A stretch of 64,000 bases of DNA, from NCBI GenBank assembly GCA_963817735.1, contig CAWFPP010000010.1, positions 1 to 64,000 on the forward strand, written 5' to 3'. Under the pieces are notes generated by a model. The model searched no databases. It was not told the DNA's origin and saw only the letters and a list, made by a program, of their open reading frames with translations. The DNA comes from Bog-473 sp963817735 (GTDB taxonomy: Bacteria > Actinomycetota > Acidimicrobiia > Acidimicrobiales > RAAP-2). Every line of letters begins with the position of its first letter. The stretch's first letter is position 1. Positions 18,494-26,364 of the stretch are shown one piece after another. The translations under genes and the position numbers were made by a program.

Positions 18494-18799
18494 CTATACC
18501 TTTCCTGCCGCCTCGACTTCGTTGTAGATCGCAACGGCGGGCGGACCGGTGACACCAACAGATTCCATGACCTTCGCGACCTTGGGGTTGCCCTCGAAGA
18601 AGCTCTGGAACTGTTCCGCTGTTTCCCATTCGTCAATGACCACGAGTTCGCCTTCGCGCGCAACAAAGGTGTGGTGGATGATCCCCCCGCCCTTGGTGTC
18701 CTCGGTGATCTCCTCGAGGAGCGCTGCATTGGCCTGCAGGCCTACTATGGCCTTCTCGACATCGGCTACTGGGAAGTGGGCGATAACGGTGACAGTCAT
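18494..18799 (-). CDS. ABM-domain (antibiotic biosynthesis monooxygenase-like) protein
   Basis: 101 residues from ATG 18799; the leader carries GAGAGGT ahead of the start. The ferredoxin-like ABM pattern is present. It opens with TVTVIAHFPVADVEKAIVGL, has GGGIIHHTFVAREGELVVID leading into EWETAEQFQSFFEGNPKVAK, and ends with VAIYNEVEAAGKV. The frame extends upstream without domain support. Members are small dimeric, often cofactor-free, quinol monooxygenases or haem- or substrate-binding proteins. No partner gene identifies the substrate. Confidence 0.75.
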   Translation of the reverse strand: MTVTVIAHFPVADVEKAIVGLQANAALLEEITEDTKGGGIIHHTFVAREGELVVIDEWETAEQFQSFFEGNPKVAKVMESVGVTGPPAVAIYNEVEAAGKV

Positions 18800-19018
18800 G
18801 ACGGTTACCTCTCTTCGTTGGACGGACCACCCCCGAGGAGGCGATCCGGCAAAGCTACGACATATCCGTTGCGCCCGCTCTGCGATCGTCTCACGTCTGG
18901 ATGAGTAGTTGAATCCTGTAAGACCGGCCCCGAAGGGCGAAGGCAGCCAAGACACGGCCGAGAACTACAGACTCACTGCGTGGAAACCTGTCCCCGAACA
19001 TTGCCGGGACGGAAGCCA

Positions 19019-19494
19019 TCAACCGACCGGAGCATCTGACATCGGATTGACACCAGCCGAGGCTAGAAACATCCACATCTCTGCCAACTGATCCGGTGCG
19101 GCGAGGGCCGCATCCATCTCCTTACCGCCCCACTGGCCCGTGATGAGAATGCAGTCACTGTTGCGAGTGTTGCCGAATCTGAGCTGCGAGGCTCGCATAT
19201 CTGCGTCCTCTGCGTTGAAGTAGTACCTGTAAGCACCGCGAAAGGGAGGGGCAAGGCCTAAATCGAAGGACCGATTTCGAACCGTCAGCTCCGATCCCCC
19301 TTTGAGGAACCCTGATCGCCGTGTCCCAGGGTTCAACTGTACGCGGACCCCGGGAAGATCCTCACCACAGGATCGGCCAGAACCGACTCCTTGATGGGTC
19401 TCATCTGTTTTTCTGTGCGCGGCTGGCCGAGGATCACCATTCCAAACACCACGAAGACCACGCCTACGAGAACAAACGGCAAGATCTGGCTCAC
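19019..19494 (-). pseudogene. Membrane-anchored hypothetical protein with one frameshift
   Basis: On the minus strand a frame from GTG 19494 reads SQILPFVLVGVVFVVFGMVI, a clear membrane helix, then QPRTEKQMRPIKESVLADPV and stops at 19333. A second frame takes over immediately (GGSELTVRNRSFDLGLAPPF, RGAYRYYFNAEDADMRASQL, LITGQWGGKEMDAALAAPDQ) and ends at 19019. Joined by a single-base shift near 19340 they give a protein of about 155 residues with one N-terminal anchor and a soluble domain. I do not recognise the family. It could be two separate genes, but the second part lacks its own start and ribosome-binding site. Confidence 0.45.
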
Positions 19495-19652
19495 GCAAAC
19501 CAGCTTGCCATCGTTGGACCTTAAGAAAAGATTTCATCGCCTCCGGCCGTCAGACGGTGTCCCAGTTCACCGGCCGTGAGTCTGGGCGGGAAGACCTCCA
19601 TCCCTGATTCAGAACCCATTCAGACGGTTGGTACTCTCAGGAGTTTTCGGCT

Positions 19653-20045
19653 CTACGGAGCGGCGCGATGGACCAACAGGCACGTTTCGACGGCGAAGCG
19701 CCGGTGTAACTTTTGTTCTTTCGGACCGAAGTACTGTGTCGCGTCCGTCATCGGGATCACCCGTGGTTCATCGACTTCATACGAATGGCCATGAGTGACT
19801 ACGCTCGCCGCCCCGCTGACTAGGACGTTCTTGGTCCAATCTGTCCGCTCTCCATATGGGAGGGCGATGAGGAAGCTGTCGCCGTGCTTAACCGCGACGA
19901 CCGGCGTTTCGTAGCTGCGACCCGAATTGCGTCCAACGTGACGGACGACCGAGGTGTTGGACTGTTGGGTCCCCGCCGATCGCATGGCGAGTGGTCTCGT
20001 CACTTGGGTGAGTCTTCGAAGCGCTCTCTGGACGGGACCCTTCAT
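19653..20045 (-). CDS. Deazaflavin (F420)-dependent nitroreductase-family (DUF385) protein
   Basis: About 130 residues from ATG 20045 (an in-frame TTG lies at 20051). The family core VVRHVGRNSGRSYETPVVAV is followed by GDSFLIALPYGERTDWTKNV, which includes the conserved W-x-x-N region. SGAASVVTHGHSYEVDEPRV then leads to the end. These are the marks of the split-barrel Ddn-like proteins that bind F420 or related flavins. It lies 12 bp downstream of the small gene at 20058-20261 and is probably co-transcribed with it. Substrate unknown. Confidence 0.83.
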   Translation of the reverse strand: MKGPVQRALRRLTQVTRPLAMRSAGTQQSNTSVVRHVGRNSGRSYETPVVAVKHGDSFLIALPYGERTDWTKNVLVSGAASVVTHGHSYEVDEPRVIPMTDATQYFGPKEQKLHRRFAVETCLLVHRAAP

Positions 20046-20057
20046 GTCCAAGTGATC

Positions 20058-20261
20058 CTAAGCGTTGGCGCTCGCGGGCGGAGCCGAACGGCCGACTTCT
20101 CCACCCACCTCAGGCGGAAAGGTGTCATTGCGAGGCTGCAGTGCGGCCAGTTGCTCCACAATGGCGTCCACGTCCGAGCCCTCGTCTGCGGCCAGACTGA
20201 GTAGGCCGAGGCGGGCGGCATTGTCGTAGTCGCCGTCACTAGGGCCAGACTTGCGGGCCAT
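20058..20261 (-). CDS. Small hypothetical protein upstream of the DUF385 gene
   Basis: 67 residues from ATG 20261. MARKSGPSDGDYDNAARLGL and LSLAADEGSDVDAIVEQLAA look like an acidic helical protein; the tail is Pro/Ala-rich. Its stop lies just ahead of the DUF385 start, so the two may be an operon. No family is recognised. The overlapping frames on the other strand are Arg-rich and not protein-like. Confidence 0.45.
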   Translation of the reverse strand: MARKSGPSDGDYDNAARLGLLSLAADEGSDVDAIVEQLAALQPRNDTFPPEVGGEVGRSAPPASANA

Positions 20262-20365
20262 GCTCCAACGCTAGATCGATGAGCGACGGCCGGAATGACC
20301 CCACGCCGGCACACTGGGCTACCCGAATCAGCCTCTCTGAGATCAGCCTGCAGAGTCTCGTGATG

Positions 20366-20770
20366 TCACGAAGGTCGCAATGACGCTTCGGGCAGGATGG
20401 GCTCGAACAACTCGATCGGGTTGCCAGAAGGATCTTCGAGCAGAATCTGCATTCCTCCCACGCCAGTCACGATGTCATTGCGGAACCGCGCACCACAACC
20501 ACGCAGCTCTTCAACGGTGCTGGCGAGATCAGACACCTCAAGGCTGAATCGATTCCATCCTCCAGGCTCAGGCACAGTCCCATCAGGCATCGCCTGACCA
20601 CCGCCGGGTCCGCCACCGGTTGCGCTGAGGACAAGACGGAGGTCCCCGTGAGAGAGCATGGCGAATGTCGGTGCAGGATGCATGACCTCTTCAAAGCCAA
20701 GGCGTTGACAGTAGAACGAGATGGCTTGGTCGACGTCGTTGACGATGTAGCGGACGCTCACGGTGGCCAT
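20366..20770 (-). CDS. VOC-family (glyoxalase/bleomycin-resistance-like) protein
   Basis: 134 residues. The first beta-alpha-beta-beta-beta module runs from VRYIVNDVDQAISFYCQRLG to FAMLSHGDLRLVLSA. The second runs from WNRFSLEVSDLASTVEELRG to MQILLEDPSGNPIELFEPI. GNPIELFEP is the standard VOC ending with the conserved metal-ligand Glu. It is divergent from a TetR gene across a 102-bp region bearing two palindromes, so the TetR protein probably controls it. Possible roles are dioxygenase, isomerase or drug-binding; not decidable. Confidence 0.87.
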   Translation of the reverse strand: MATVSVRYIVNDVDQAISFYCQRLGFEEVMHPAPTFAMLSHGDLRLVLSATGGGPGGGQAMPDGTVPEPGGWNRFSLEVSDLASTVEELRGCGARFRNDIVTGVGGMQILLEDPSGNPIELFEPILPEASLRPS

Positions 20771-20801
20771 GGCTTTCCTCGATTCGGCTGCGAACTACTA
20801 T

Positions 20802-20839
20802 GAAACGTAGCCGTTTCGTAGCGATACGTCAACGTATCG
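20802..20839. promoter_or_regulatory. Two palindromic operator candidates in the VOC/TetR divergent region
   Basis: GAAACG (20802-20807) pairs with CGTTTC (20812-20817) across 4 nt. CGATACGT (20822-20829) pairs perfectly with ACGTATCG (20832-20839) across 2 nt. The two lie 4 nt apart between the start of the VOC gene (20770) and of the TetR gene (20873). This is the classical location and form for TetR operators controlling both directions. Confidence 0.65.
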
Positions 20840-20872
20840 AACTGCAACAGCCAGTCTCGTGGAGAAGAGGCC

Positions 20873-21469
20873 ATGCCAACAGCCAGTCGCACTGCACCAA
20901 GGAGTGTCGTCGACCCCCGCGTTGAGCGATCGCGCCAGGTCATATTGCAGGCCGCACTCGATGAGCTCGGTGAGGTCGGATACGGGACATTCCGGATCGA
21001 GTCCGTGGCTGCTCGTGCCGGCGTCGGTAAGTCCACGATCTATAGACACTGGACCGACAAGCTCGCCCTAATCGCTGACGCGTTCGAAACCTTCCACGTG
21101 CAGATGTCGCCAAACCCCGAGACGGGGTCGCCACGCGAGAACGTGGAGGCAATGGTGCGGCACGTGGCCGAGTTGTTCATCGACTCCACCTTCTCTGTCT
21201 GCATACCGGCCCTGATCGAAGGGGCAGAACGCGACGCGCGGTTGCGGAAGTTCCACCACACCTATTCAGCGGAACGCCGCCAGCGCCTCACGGATGTCAT
21301 TGCAGAGGGAATCGCTGACGGCGAGTTCCCTTCTTCAACTGATCCCGATTTGGCAACCCTGGCCCTGTTGGGCCCGATCATCTACTCCAGACTGATGTCC
21401 GCCGAGCCGTTCGATCCCGGTAGGGCAGCGGATCTCGTCGCGCTTGTGCTTGGTCCCTCCCGCCGGTGA
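20873..21469 (+). CDS. TetR/AcrR-family transcriptional regulator
   Basis: 198 residues. The N-terminal DNA-binding domain (residues about 20-65) reads RSRQVILQAALDELGEVGYG, FRIESVAARAGVGKSTIYRH and WTDKLALIADAF, a textbook TetR helix-turn-helix. The C-terminal ligand domain resembles the TetR_C group following VAARAGVGKSTIYRHW. It is divergent from the VOC gene, with two palindromes between, so autoregulation and control of the VOC gene are likely. Confidence 0.93.
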   Translation: MPTASRTAPRSVVDPRVERSRQVILQAALDELGEVGYGTFRIESVAARAGVGKSTIYRHWTDKLALIADAFETFHVQMSPNPETGSPRENVEAMVRHVAELFIDSTFSVCIPALIEGAERDARLRKFHHTYSAERRQRLTDVIAEGIADGEFPSSTDPDLATLALLGPIIYSRLMSAEPFDPGRAADLVALVLGPSRR

Positions 21470-21839
21470 GACCGCGCCCTCAAACGGGTACGGCCCCAAG
21501 CCGGCAGCGAGGATCGTACTGGGCACCCCCTCCAGACGTTCCGAGCCGCCTCACATCGCATATCGGGACTTTCGTCCCCTAGCAGGGGCAACCCGACTCA
21601 CTCATGATGAATGAAAAGGCCCCCGCGAGAGGAACGCCGCTGATGAAGCCGTACCACTACAACGGCACGGGTGAGACGAACTGGGGGCTGTGGGGTCGTC
21701 GCGGTCGTCGCCTTGGCGCTACGAGATCAGCTGTGGCACTACAACGCCTGGATGTTCGCTGCATTGACAGTGCGAACGAAGTCACTGTTGGTTCACGATC
21801 GATTCAGAGACCATCAAAATCCGAAGTGATGGAGAGAAC
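21470..21839. other. 370-bp stretch; possible frameshifted small membrane protein at 21604-21829
   Basis: From ATG 21604 one frame reads MNEKAPARGTPLMKPYHYNG and TGETNWGLW. Removing one G from the GGGG run near 21690 would continue as VVAVVALALRDQLWHYNAWM, FAALTVRTKSLLVHDRFRDH and a stop at 21829, that is, a protein of about 74 residues with one membrane helix. It ends 10 bp before the ferritin-like gene. This is a guess from composition only. The remainder (21470-21603) shows nothing recognisable. Confidence 0.3.
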
Positions 21840-22334
21840 ATGATCGACATGACGAACGAGTCATCGGCAGGGCCCTCTGCTACGGATCGGGCCTTATATG
21901 CTCATTTGACCAACCACATCGCGACCGAGCGAGGATTACTCGAAGAGTACTCCGACATCGCCGATCGAACGGAGTCCAGAGCATTTCGTTATCTCGTGAA
22001 TCTGCTCATTGAAGACGAGATTCGACATCACAGAATCTTTTCGGAGCTTGCTGAGTCAGTCGAAGCGATTGCGCTTATGAAGACGACGGAACCTGTCGTA
22101 CCATTCGTCGACTTTGCCGTCTCTGATCGGGACGCAGTTCTCGAGGCGACGGCGCGGCTCCTCGAACACGAGACCGAGGACGCTCGCGAACTCAAGCGCC
22201 TCCAACGTGAGCTTCGCGACACAAAGGACGATTCGCTAAACGTCCTGTTGGTGGAGCTCATGCAGCGTGACACCCAAAAGCACATTGCTGTCCTGCGCTT
22301 CGTACGGAAACGCACAAGCCAGAGGCGGAACTGA
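21840..22334 (+). CDS. Ferritin-like four-helix protein
   Basis: 164 residues from ATG 21840, with GGAGAG just upstream. Four long helices carry Glu/His positions typical of diiron ferritin-like proteins: IATERGLLEEYSDIADRTES, NLLIEDEIRHHRIFSELAES, TARLLEHETEDARELKRLQR and LVELMQRDTQKHIAVLRFVR. The EDEIRHH and EHETEDA segments supply metal-ligand candidates, and QRDTQKH replaces the last E..H pair. No known subfamily name can be given. A role in iron or oxidative stress is an inference from the fold. Confidence 0.65.
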   Translation: MIDMTNESSAGPSATDRALYAHLTNHIATERGLLEEYSDIADRTESRAFRYLVNLLIEDEIRHHRIFSELAESVEAIALMKTTEPVVPFVDFAVSDRDAVLEATARLLEHETEDARELKRLQRELRDTKDDSLNVLLVELMQRDTQKHIAVLRFVRKRTSQRRN

Positions 22335-22404
22335 TCGCGGGACGTACGTTATGGCGCGCCTGCTACAGGCGAACGCGATGGAAACGGTCGCAGGCGAGCG
22401 ATCC

Positions 22405-23670
22405 TTACCCGAAGGGGACAGTCACAGGGCCGGGAACCGGTCGGTAGACCGCAAAGAAGTCACGGTCATCGGGAACGAGGTAGCGGTCGGGCGACTGATT
22501 CGGGTTGGGCCCGACCATCGTGGGGTTGAGGCCAGGGGGGTTGTACGTGTTGAGCGTGTGCCATTCAGGGTTGATATCGAACTCCATTGCCCGCACCGCT
22601 CCGACGTGCTGAAGGATCTGGGCGATGCTGACCACCGTCTGATAATTCGCGGCGACGTAAATGAGGTTGCCGCGAGCATCGATGCCAACGCCGGTGCGCC
22701 ACACTTGGGTAACACCCCCCAGTGTGTATCCCCACTGCGGACTGTCCGGATTGGTGTTCAATGTGGGATTCAGCTGACTGTTCCAGACGATTGGAGCCAG
22801 GCTCTGTCGGGCCCATGCGACGCCCGGACCCGGGTTCGGTCCGCCGCTCCAATCCACGATGTCGACGCGACCATCGGTATATCCAATGAGCGTCGCGTTG
22901 CCGTCCTTCAGCGGCTCGTTTGTTTGGCCGTTATCGGCTGACCCGTTGTCGCCGTCGACATAGGTGAAGCCACCGTTGAAGGTCGCAAGGAGACGAGAAC
23001 GCTGGCTGTATGGGACCATCGTGGGCCCGCGCACGGCTGCATTCGGCGGCTCATAGCGGCCCGGGTAATACCCGATCTCGGTACGTGTGTGGTCGAACCA
23101 GGCGACGTAGGCCACGATCTGAGGGTAGGAGGGGTCTGGACGATATGTCGTCACCAAAACGGGTGCACCACCATCGATCGATGGTCCGGTCGGCTGCCAG
23201 ACCCCCTCGCCGGGAAGCGGGTTGGAGAAAATCGGAGTGATCGCCGGCGGCCATGCTGTCGTCGCTGGGGCCGGAGCGTGCTTTACCCCCACCTTCGGCA
23301 GACTCTTCAGTTGCGGCCCGCCCTTTTTGGGCGCCTGATTGCTGTAGTAAGCCTGCTCGACGTGATCGGCGACCCAGTTACCTATGCCGAATGGGACGTT
23401 GTACCTCACCCATTCGACGCTGTTCACTTGCCACGAGAGGCTCGTGGGCCGCACCATCCAGACTGAATAGGAAACGGTCGCCCATATCAGCACGACGACG
23501 AGCGGTACCACAATCAATGCGCGTACGAGTTTACCCCGGCGACTGAGTCTCCACCTCCGCTTTCGTCCTCGCGCAGGGTCGCGGACTTGCGCGTGGATAT
23601 CTGGATCCTCAGAAGATGTCACCAGATCGGGTGAAGGGCCGGATACGGAAGTACCACCCACGGACCCCAC
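22405..23670 (-). CDS. Membrane-anchored phosphodiester-glycosidase-domain protein
   Basis: About 420 residues. The cytoplasmic N-terminus is basic (GRKRRWRLSRRGK), followed by a membrane helix (LVRALIVVPLVVVLIWATVS). The ectodomain has features of the NAGPA-like phosphodiester glycosidase family: RLLATFNGGFTYVDGDNG, ATLIGYTDGRVDIVDW, RTGVGIDARGNLIYVAAN and HVGAVRAMEFDINPEWH. The start is uncertain; the frame is open to 23793, and GTG 23670 gives a more protein-like beginning. Family enzymes remove N-acetylglucosamine or sugars from phosphodiesters in the envelope. It is monocistronic as far as visible. Confidence 0.72.
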   Translation of the reverse strand: MGSVGGTSVSGPSPDLVTSSEDPDIHAQVRDPARGRKRRWRLSRRGKLVRALIVVPLVVVLIWATVSYSVWMVRPTSLSWQVNSVEWVRYNVPFGIGNWVADHVEQAYYSNQAPKKGGPQLKSLPKVGVKHAPAPATTAWPPAITPIFSNPLPGEGVWQPTGPSIDGGAPVLVTTYRPDPSYPQIVAYVAWFDHTRTEIGYYPGRYEPPNAAVRGPTMVPYSQRSRLLATFNGGFTYVDGDNGSADNGQTNEPLKDGNATLIGYTDGRVDIVDWSGGPNPGPGVAWARQSLAPIVWNSQLNPTLNTNPDSPQWGYTLGGVTQVWRTGVGIDARGNLIYVAANYQTVVSIAQILQHVGAVRAMEFDINPEWHTLNTYNPPGLNPTMVGPNPNQSPDRYLVPDDRDFFAVYRPVPGPVTVPFG

Positions 23671-23917
23671 CTTCGTGCTGCAGCCTCGTTTTTTCCTGTC
23701 CGATTCGAAGGGACGCTGGGCATTATGCCAGCAACAGATCATCGGAGCCACTGGCCATGTGGCAACTATGCCTTGCAATCCTGACGGCAACATGAAAATA
23801 CCCGGACACTGCGAGTGAGAAAAGAGCGTCCCCTTCCGTCACAAGGGTCGGTTCAGGGGACAGTCGCAACTACCTGGCCTCTTGACCGTTGGTGGGTGGT
23901 GTAACGAGAATCGGATC

Positions 23918-24316
23918 GTGTCGAGTGACGAGATTGACCAGTACTTGGCGGGTCTCGGGGAGCCGAAGCGATCCACCCTGCAACGACTTCGTCAGACGAT
24001 CCTCGAAGTAGTCCCGGAGGCCAAAGAAGGGATCTCGTACCAAGTCCCAGCCTTCAGGGTCGACGGGAAGGTGATCGCCGGATTCGCCGCCTTCAAGAAC
24101 CATCTGAGCTACCTACCCCATAGCGGCTCCGTCTTTCCGGTGCTTCGAGACGAGGTTGCAAGCTACAAGACGTCAACGGGAGCGCTCCGGTTCCCAATCG
24201 ACTCGTCGCTACCGAAGTCCTTGGTCGAGCAGCTCATTCGGGTGCGACTCGCTCAAGCTTTCCCAGAGGATAAAACGCTCGGAATGCAGGCCAGTCCGGG
24301 ATGGGAGAAAATGTGA
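23918..24316 (+). CDS. DUF1801 (YdhG-like) protein
   Basis: 132 residues from GTG 23918. DEIDQYLAGLGEPKRSTLQR and LRQTILEVVPEAKEGISYQV, then PAFRVDGKVIAGFAAFKNHL and SYLPHSG, are the DUF1801 hallmark. The end LRFPIDSSLPKSLVEQLIRV fits the family. Members include frataxin-like iron chaperones (YdhG) and proteins of unknown role. It stands alone on the plus strand. Confidence 0.87.
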   Translation: MSSDEIDQYLAGLGEPKRSTLQRLRQTILEVVPEAKEGISYQVPAFRVDGKVIAGFAAFKNHLSYLPHSGSVFPVLRDEVASYKTSTGALRFPIDSSLPKSLVEQLIRVRLAQAFPEDKTLGMQASPGWEKM

Positions 24317-24359
24317 ACGCCACGTCACAGAGGCATTCTCATCGAAAGGAAGTCATTCA

Positions 24360-24677
24360 ATAGCCGACAACTCGATAGACAATCATCACCTTCTGTTGGT
24401 CGGTGCCGGGCCCGGGCTCGGAATGGGTGGCGGATTCGCGGATTATCCAATCCCTGCCCTTGCGACTGTGTCCCTCGGCAAAGCTGCGCTTCGATCCGCG
24501 GCCACCATGCTCGCGGCAGATTTGCAACCCGACGGGATCCGTGTGGCGACGTTGACGATCATGGGTCAGATTGTTGCGGGCACCGCGTTCGACCCTGAGA
24601 ACATCGCAAAACGCCATTGGGAGGTCGTACACTCCGACAGTCCATGGCAGGCAGAGTTCCGCTTCACGGGCGAATAG
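24360..24677 (+). pseudogene. SDR-family pseudogene with the central half deleted
   Basis: The frame reads NHHLLLVGAGPGLGMGGGF and continues ADYPIPALATVSLGKAALRS, TMLAADLQPDGIRVATLTIM, IVAGTAFDPENIAKRHWEVV. The first part is the nucleotide-binding start of an SDR. The second is the region around and after the SDR catalytic Tyr/Lys, with LGKAALR retained. About 110-120 residues that should lie between them are missing, without a change of frame. There is no good start codon; it runs from about 24360 to the stop at 24675. It cannot be a working oxidoreductase. Confidence 0.65.
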
Positions 24678-24975
24678 AGCTCACTGTATGCCAGATGGCG
24701 CGCCCTGGTCCGGCGGACTGGGGCAGTTTGCGCCTCTAGCGCCGCTTCGGCGTCTGAGTTATCGGAAGCCCTTCCAGGTTGTCTGGCTGAAGTCATCGCC
24801 CTTTCGGAATCCCAGGCCTCGCGCTTGGTCACATAGACACCAGAGCCCCTGAGTCGGTGGGCACCCAGCGCGCCAGCGCGTTCCTTCATTGGCACCACTC
24901 CGCGTCAAGTATGGGGCACACTTGCGGCTTGCACGTGTTCGCATGTCGCATCACCCAACCAAGGAGGTCATCGCC

Positions 24976-25053
24976 ATGAATGCTGATCGCAACGTCGCTT
25001 TGACGATAAAACATGGCCGGCGCCTCTTGATCTGCCTTTTCGCAGTGGTGCTC
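24976..25053 (+). pseudogene. 5' fragment of the collagen-like surface gene, cut by the IS element
   Basis: ATG 24976 follows an excellent ribosome-binding site (AAGGAGG at 24961). The 26 codons read MNADRNVALTIKHGRRLLIC and LFAVVL, a basic start entering a membrane helix. At 25053 the IS begins and the frame ends inside it at 25089. Joining codon 26 to the base after the right-hand target repeat (26365) continues the helix as LTIVGAVVGG, so this is the true start of the gene resumed at 26365. Confidence 0.75.
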
Positions 25054-25094
25054 GGGTCTGCTCTGAGTTTGGTTGACATTTTGACCTGACCTGG
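25054..25094 (+). repeat. Left terminal inverted repeat of the IS3-family element
   Basis: This 41-bp arm begins GGGTCTGCTCTGAGTTTGG and ends TGACCTGACCTGG. It matches the reverse complement of 26321-26361 at all but three positions; the differences cluster at ATTT versus GGTG in the middle. Confidence 0.88.
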
Positions 25095-25146
25095 AAATTG
25101 TTTCTACTTCCGCTGTTGAGATCGGGCCCGATGAAAGGCTCATCTC

Positions 25147-25443
25147 ATGCCAAGGAGATACCCCGACGAGTTCCGCCAGCGTGCTGTCGCATTGGTCCGG
25201 GCCGGCGCCTCGGTCCTCAAGACCGCTGATGATCTCGGGATCACGAATGCTTGCCTCTACAACTGGCTGAAACAGGATCGCATCGACCGGGGCGAGATCC
25301 CGGGTACGACGACCGCTGAGTCAAGGGAGTTGCGAAAGGCCCGTCGGCGCATCCGAGAACTCGAGGACGAAGTCGAGATCTTACGACGGGCCAACACCAT
25401 GCTCGGGAGCGAGGCTCGCCGCCCAAAAGGGTCCACCCGGTGA
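25147..25443 (+). CDS. IS3-family transposase OrfA (helix-turn-helix subunit)
   Basis: 98 residues. PRRYPDEFRQRAVALVRAGA and LKTADDLGITNACLYNWLKQ form the transposase_8 helix-turn-helix. LRKARRRIRELEDEVEILRR is the leucine-zipper-like coiled coil used for multimer formation. The stop TGA (25441-25443) overlaps the OrfB GTG, so OrfB may be made by coupled re-initiation or by frameshifting to an OrfAB fusion. Confidence 0.93.
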   Translation: MPRRYPDEFRQRAVALVRAGASVLKTADDLGITNACLYNWLKQDRIDRGEIPGTTTAESRELRKARRRIRELEDEVEILRRANTMLGSEARRPKGSTR

Positions 25444-26294
25444 TCGATTTCCTCGTCGGCACCGGGTTCTCAGTGCAGCGCTGCTGCCGCATCCTCGGGG
25501 TGAGTGAACAGGGCTACTACGCCTATCGACGCCGTCCCCTCTCGCCCACCAAGATGCGTCGAGAGTGGCTGACGGCTCTCATTCGAGAGGTCCACACGGA
25601 CTCTCGTGGCACCTACGGGGCTCGGAGGGTCCACGCGGAGTTGACGCTCGGTCGAGGGATTCACGTGAGCAAGAGCCTGGTGACGATCCTGATGCACAAC
25701 GCCGGAATTGCGGGACTTCCGGGCCCGGCCAAGATCAAGAGGATCAAGGGGACCCCGAGCGCCGAAGATCTCGTCGAACGCAAGTTCGCTCGGCTCGAAC
25801 TCGACGAGCTCTGGGTCACCGACATCACTGAGCACCGCACTCGCGAAGGCAAGGTGTACTGCTGCGCCGTGATGGACACCTGTAGCCGACGCATCGTCGG
25901 ATGGTCGATCGACTCTGTCCAAGACGCCCAACTCGTCGTCAACGCCCTCGACATGGCCATCAGCCAGCGCTCGACCAAGCTGGGTTCCATCGTCCATGCG
26001 GACCACGGCGTCCAATTCACCTCGTGGGCCTTCACTGACAAGGTCCGCCAGGCCGGCCTGATGCCGTCCTTCGGATCGATCGGTGATGCTTTCGATAACG
26101 CCATGATGGAATCGTTCTGGTCGACCATGCAGATCGAACTGCTCGATCGCAAGCGCTGGAAGACCCGGGTCGAGCTCTCCAACGCCATTTTCGAGTACAT
26201 CGAGGTCTTCTACAATCGCCGCCGCCGGCATTCCATGCTCGGCTATGTCTCACCCATCGAGTTCGAACGCTCGATGTCCCAACAGATCGCCTGA
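25440..26294 (+). CDS. IS3-family transposase OrfB (DDE integrase subunit)
   Basis: 284 residues from GTG 25440. An HTH_21-type segment (TDSRGTYGARRVHAELT) precedes the rve integrase core. The three catalytic acids are visible: Asp in ELWVTDITEH, Asp in VHADHGVQF and Glu in NAMMESFWSTMQIELL. The YNRRRRHSMLGYVSPIEFE tail is the usual IS3 ending. No break is present. It catalyses cut and copy of the element with OrfA. Confidence 0.95.
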   Translation: MIDFLVGTGFSVQRCCRILGVSEQGYYAYRRRPLSPTKMRREWLTALIREVHTDSRGTYGARRVHAELTLGRGIHVSKSLVTILMHNAGIAGLPGPAKIKRIKGTPSAEDLVERKFARLELDELWVTDITEHRTREGKVYCCAVMDTCSRRIVGWSIDSVQDAQLVVNALDMAISQRSTKLGSIVHADHGVQFTSWAFTDKVRQAGLMPSFGSIGDAFDNAMMESFWSTMQIELLDRKRWKTRVELSNAIFEYIEVFYNRRRRHSMLGYVSPIEFERSMSQQIA

Positions 26295-26320
26295 TTCAAC
26301 ACGGAATCACGAAACGAAAC

Positions 26321-26361
26321 CCAGGTCAGGTCACACCGTCAACCAAACTCAGAGCAGACCC
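26321..26361 (-). repeat. Right terminal inverted repeat of the IS3-family element
   Basis: Reads CCAGGTCAGGTCA... ending ...GAGCAGACCC. It is the reverse complement of the left arm with three mismatches and is followed by the target repeat CTC. Confidence 0.88.
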
Positions 26362-26364
26362 CTC

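Larger units (their letters stand above)
25054..26361 (+). mobile_element. IS3-family insertion sequence, complete, 1308 bp
   Basis: The element has two overlapping transposase frames, terminal inverted repeats of 41 bp and a 3-bp direct repeat CTC on each side (25051-25053 and 26362-26364). Inverted repeats and frames are intact, so the copy may be active or recently inserted. It interrupts a membrane-anchored collagen-like protein gene. The ends lie in the outer repeats beginning GGGTCTGCTCTGAG. Confidence 0.88.
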
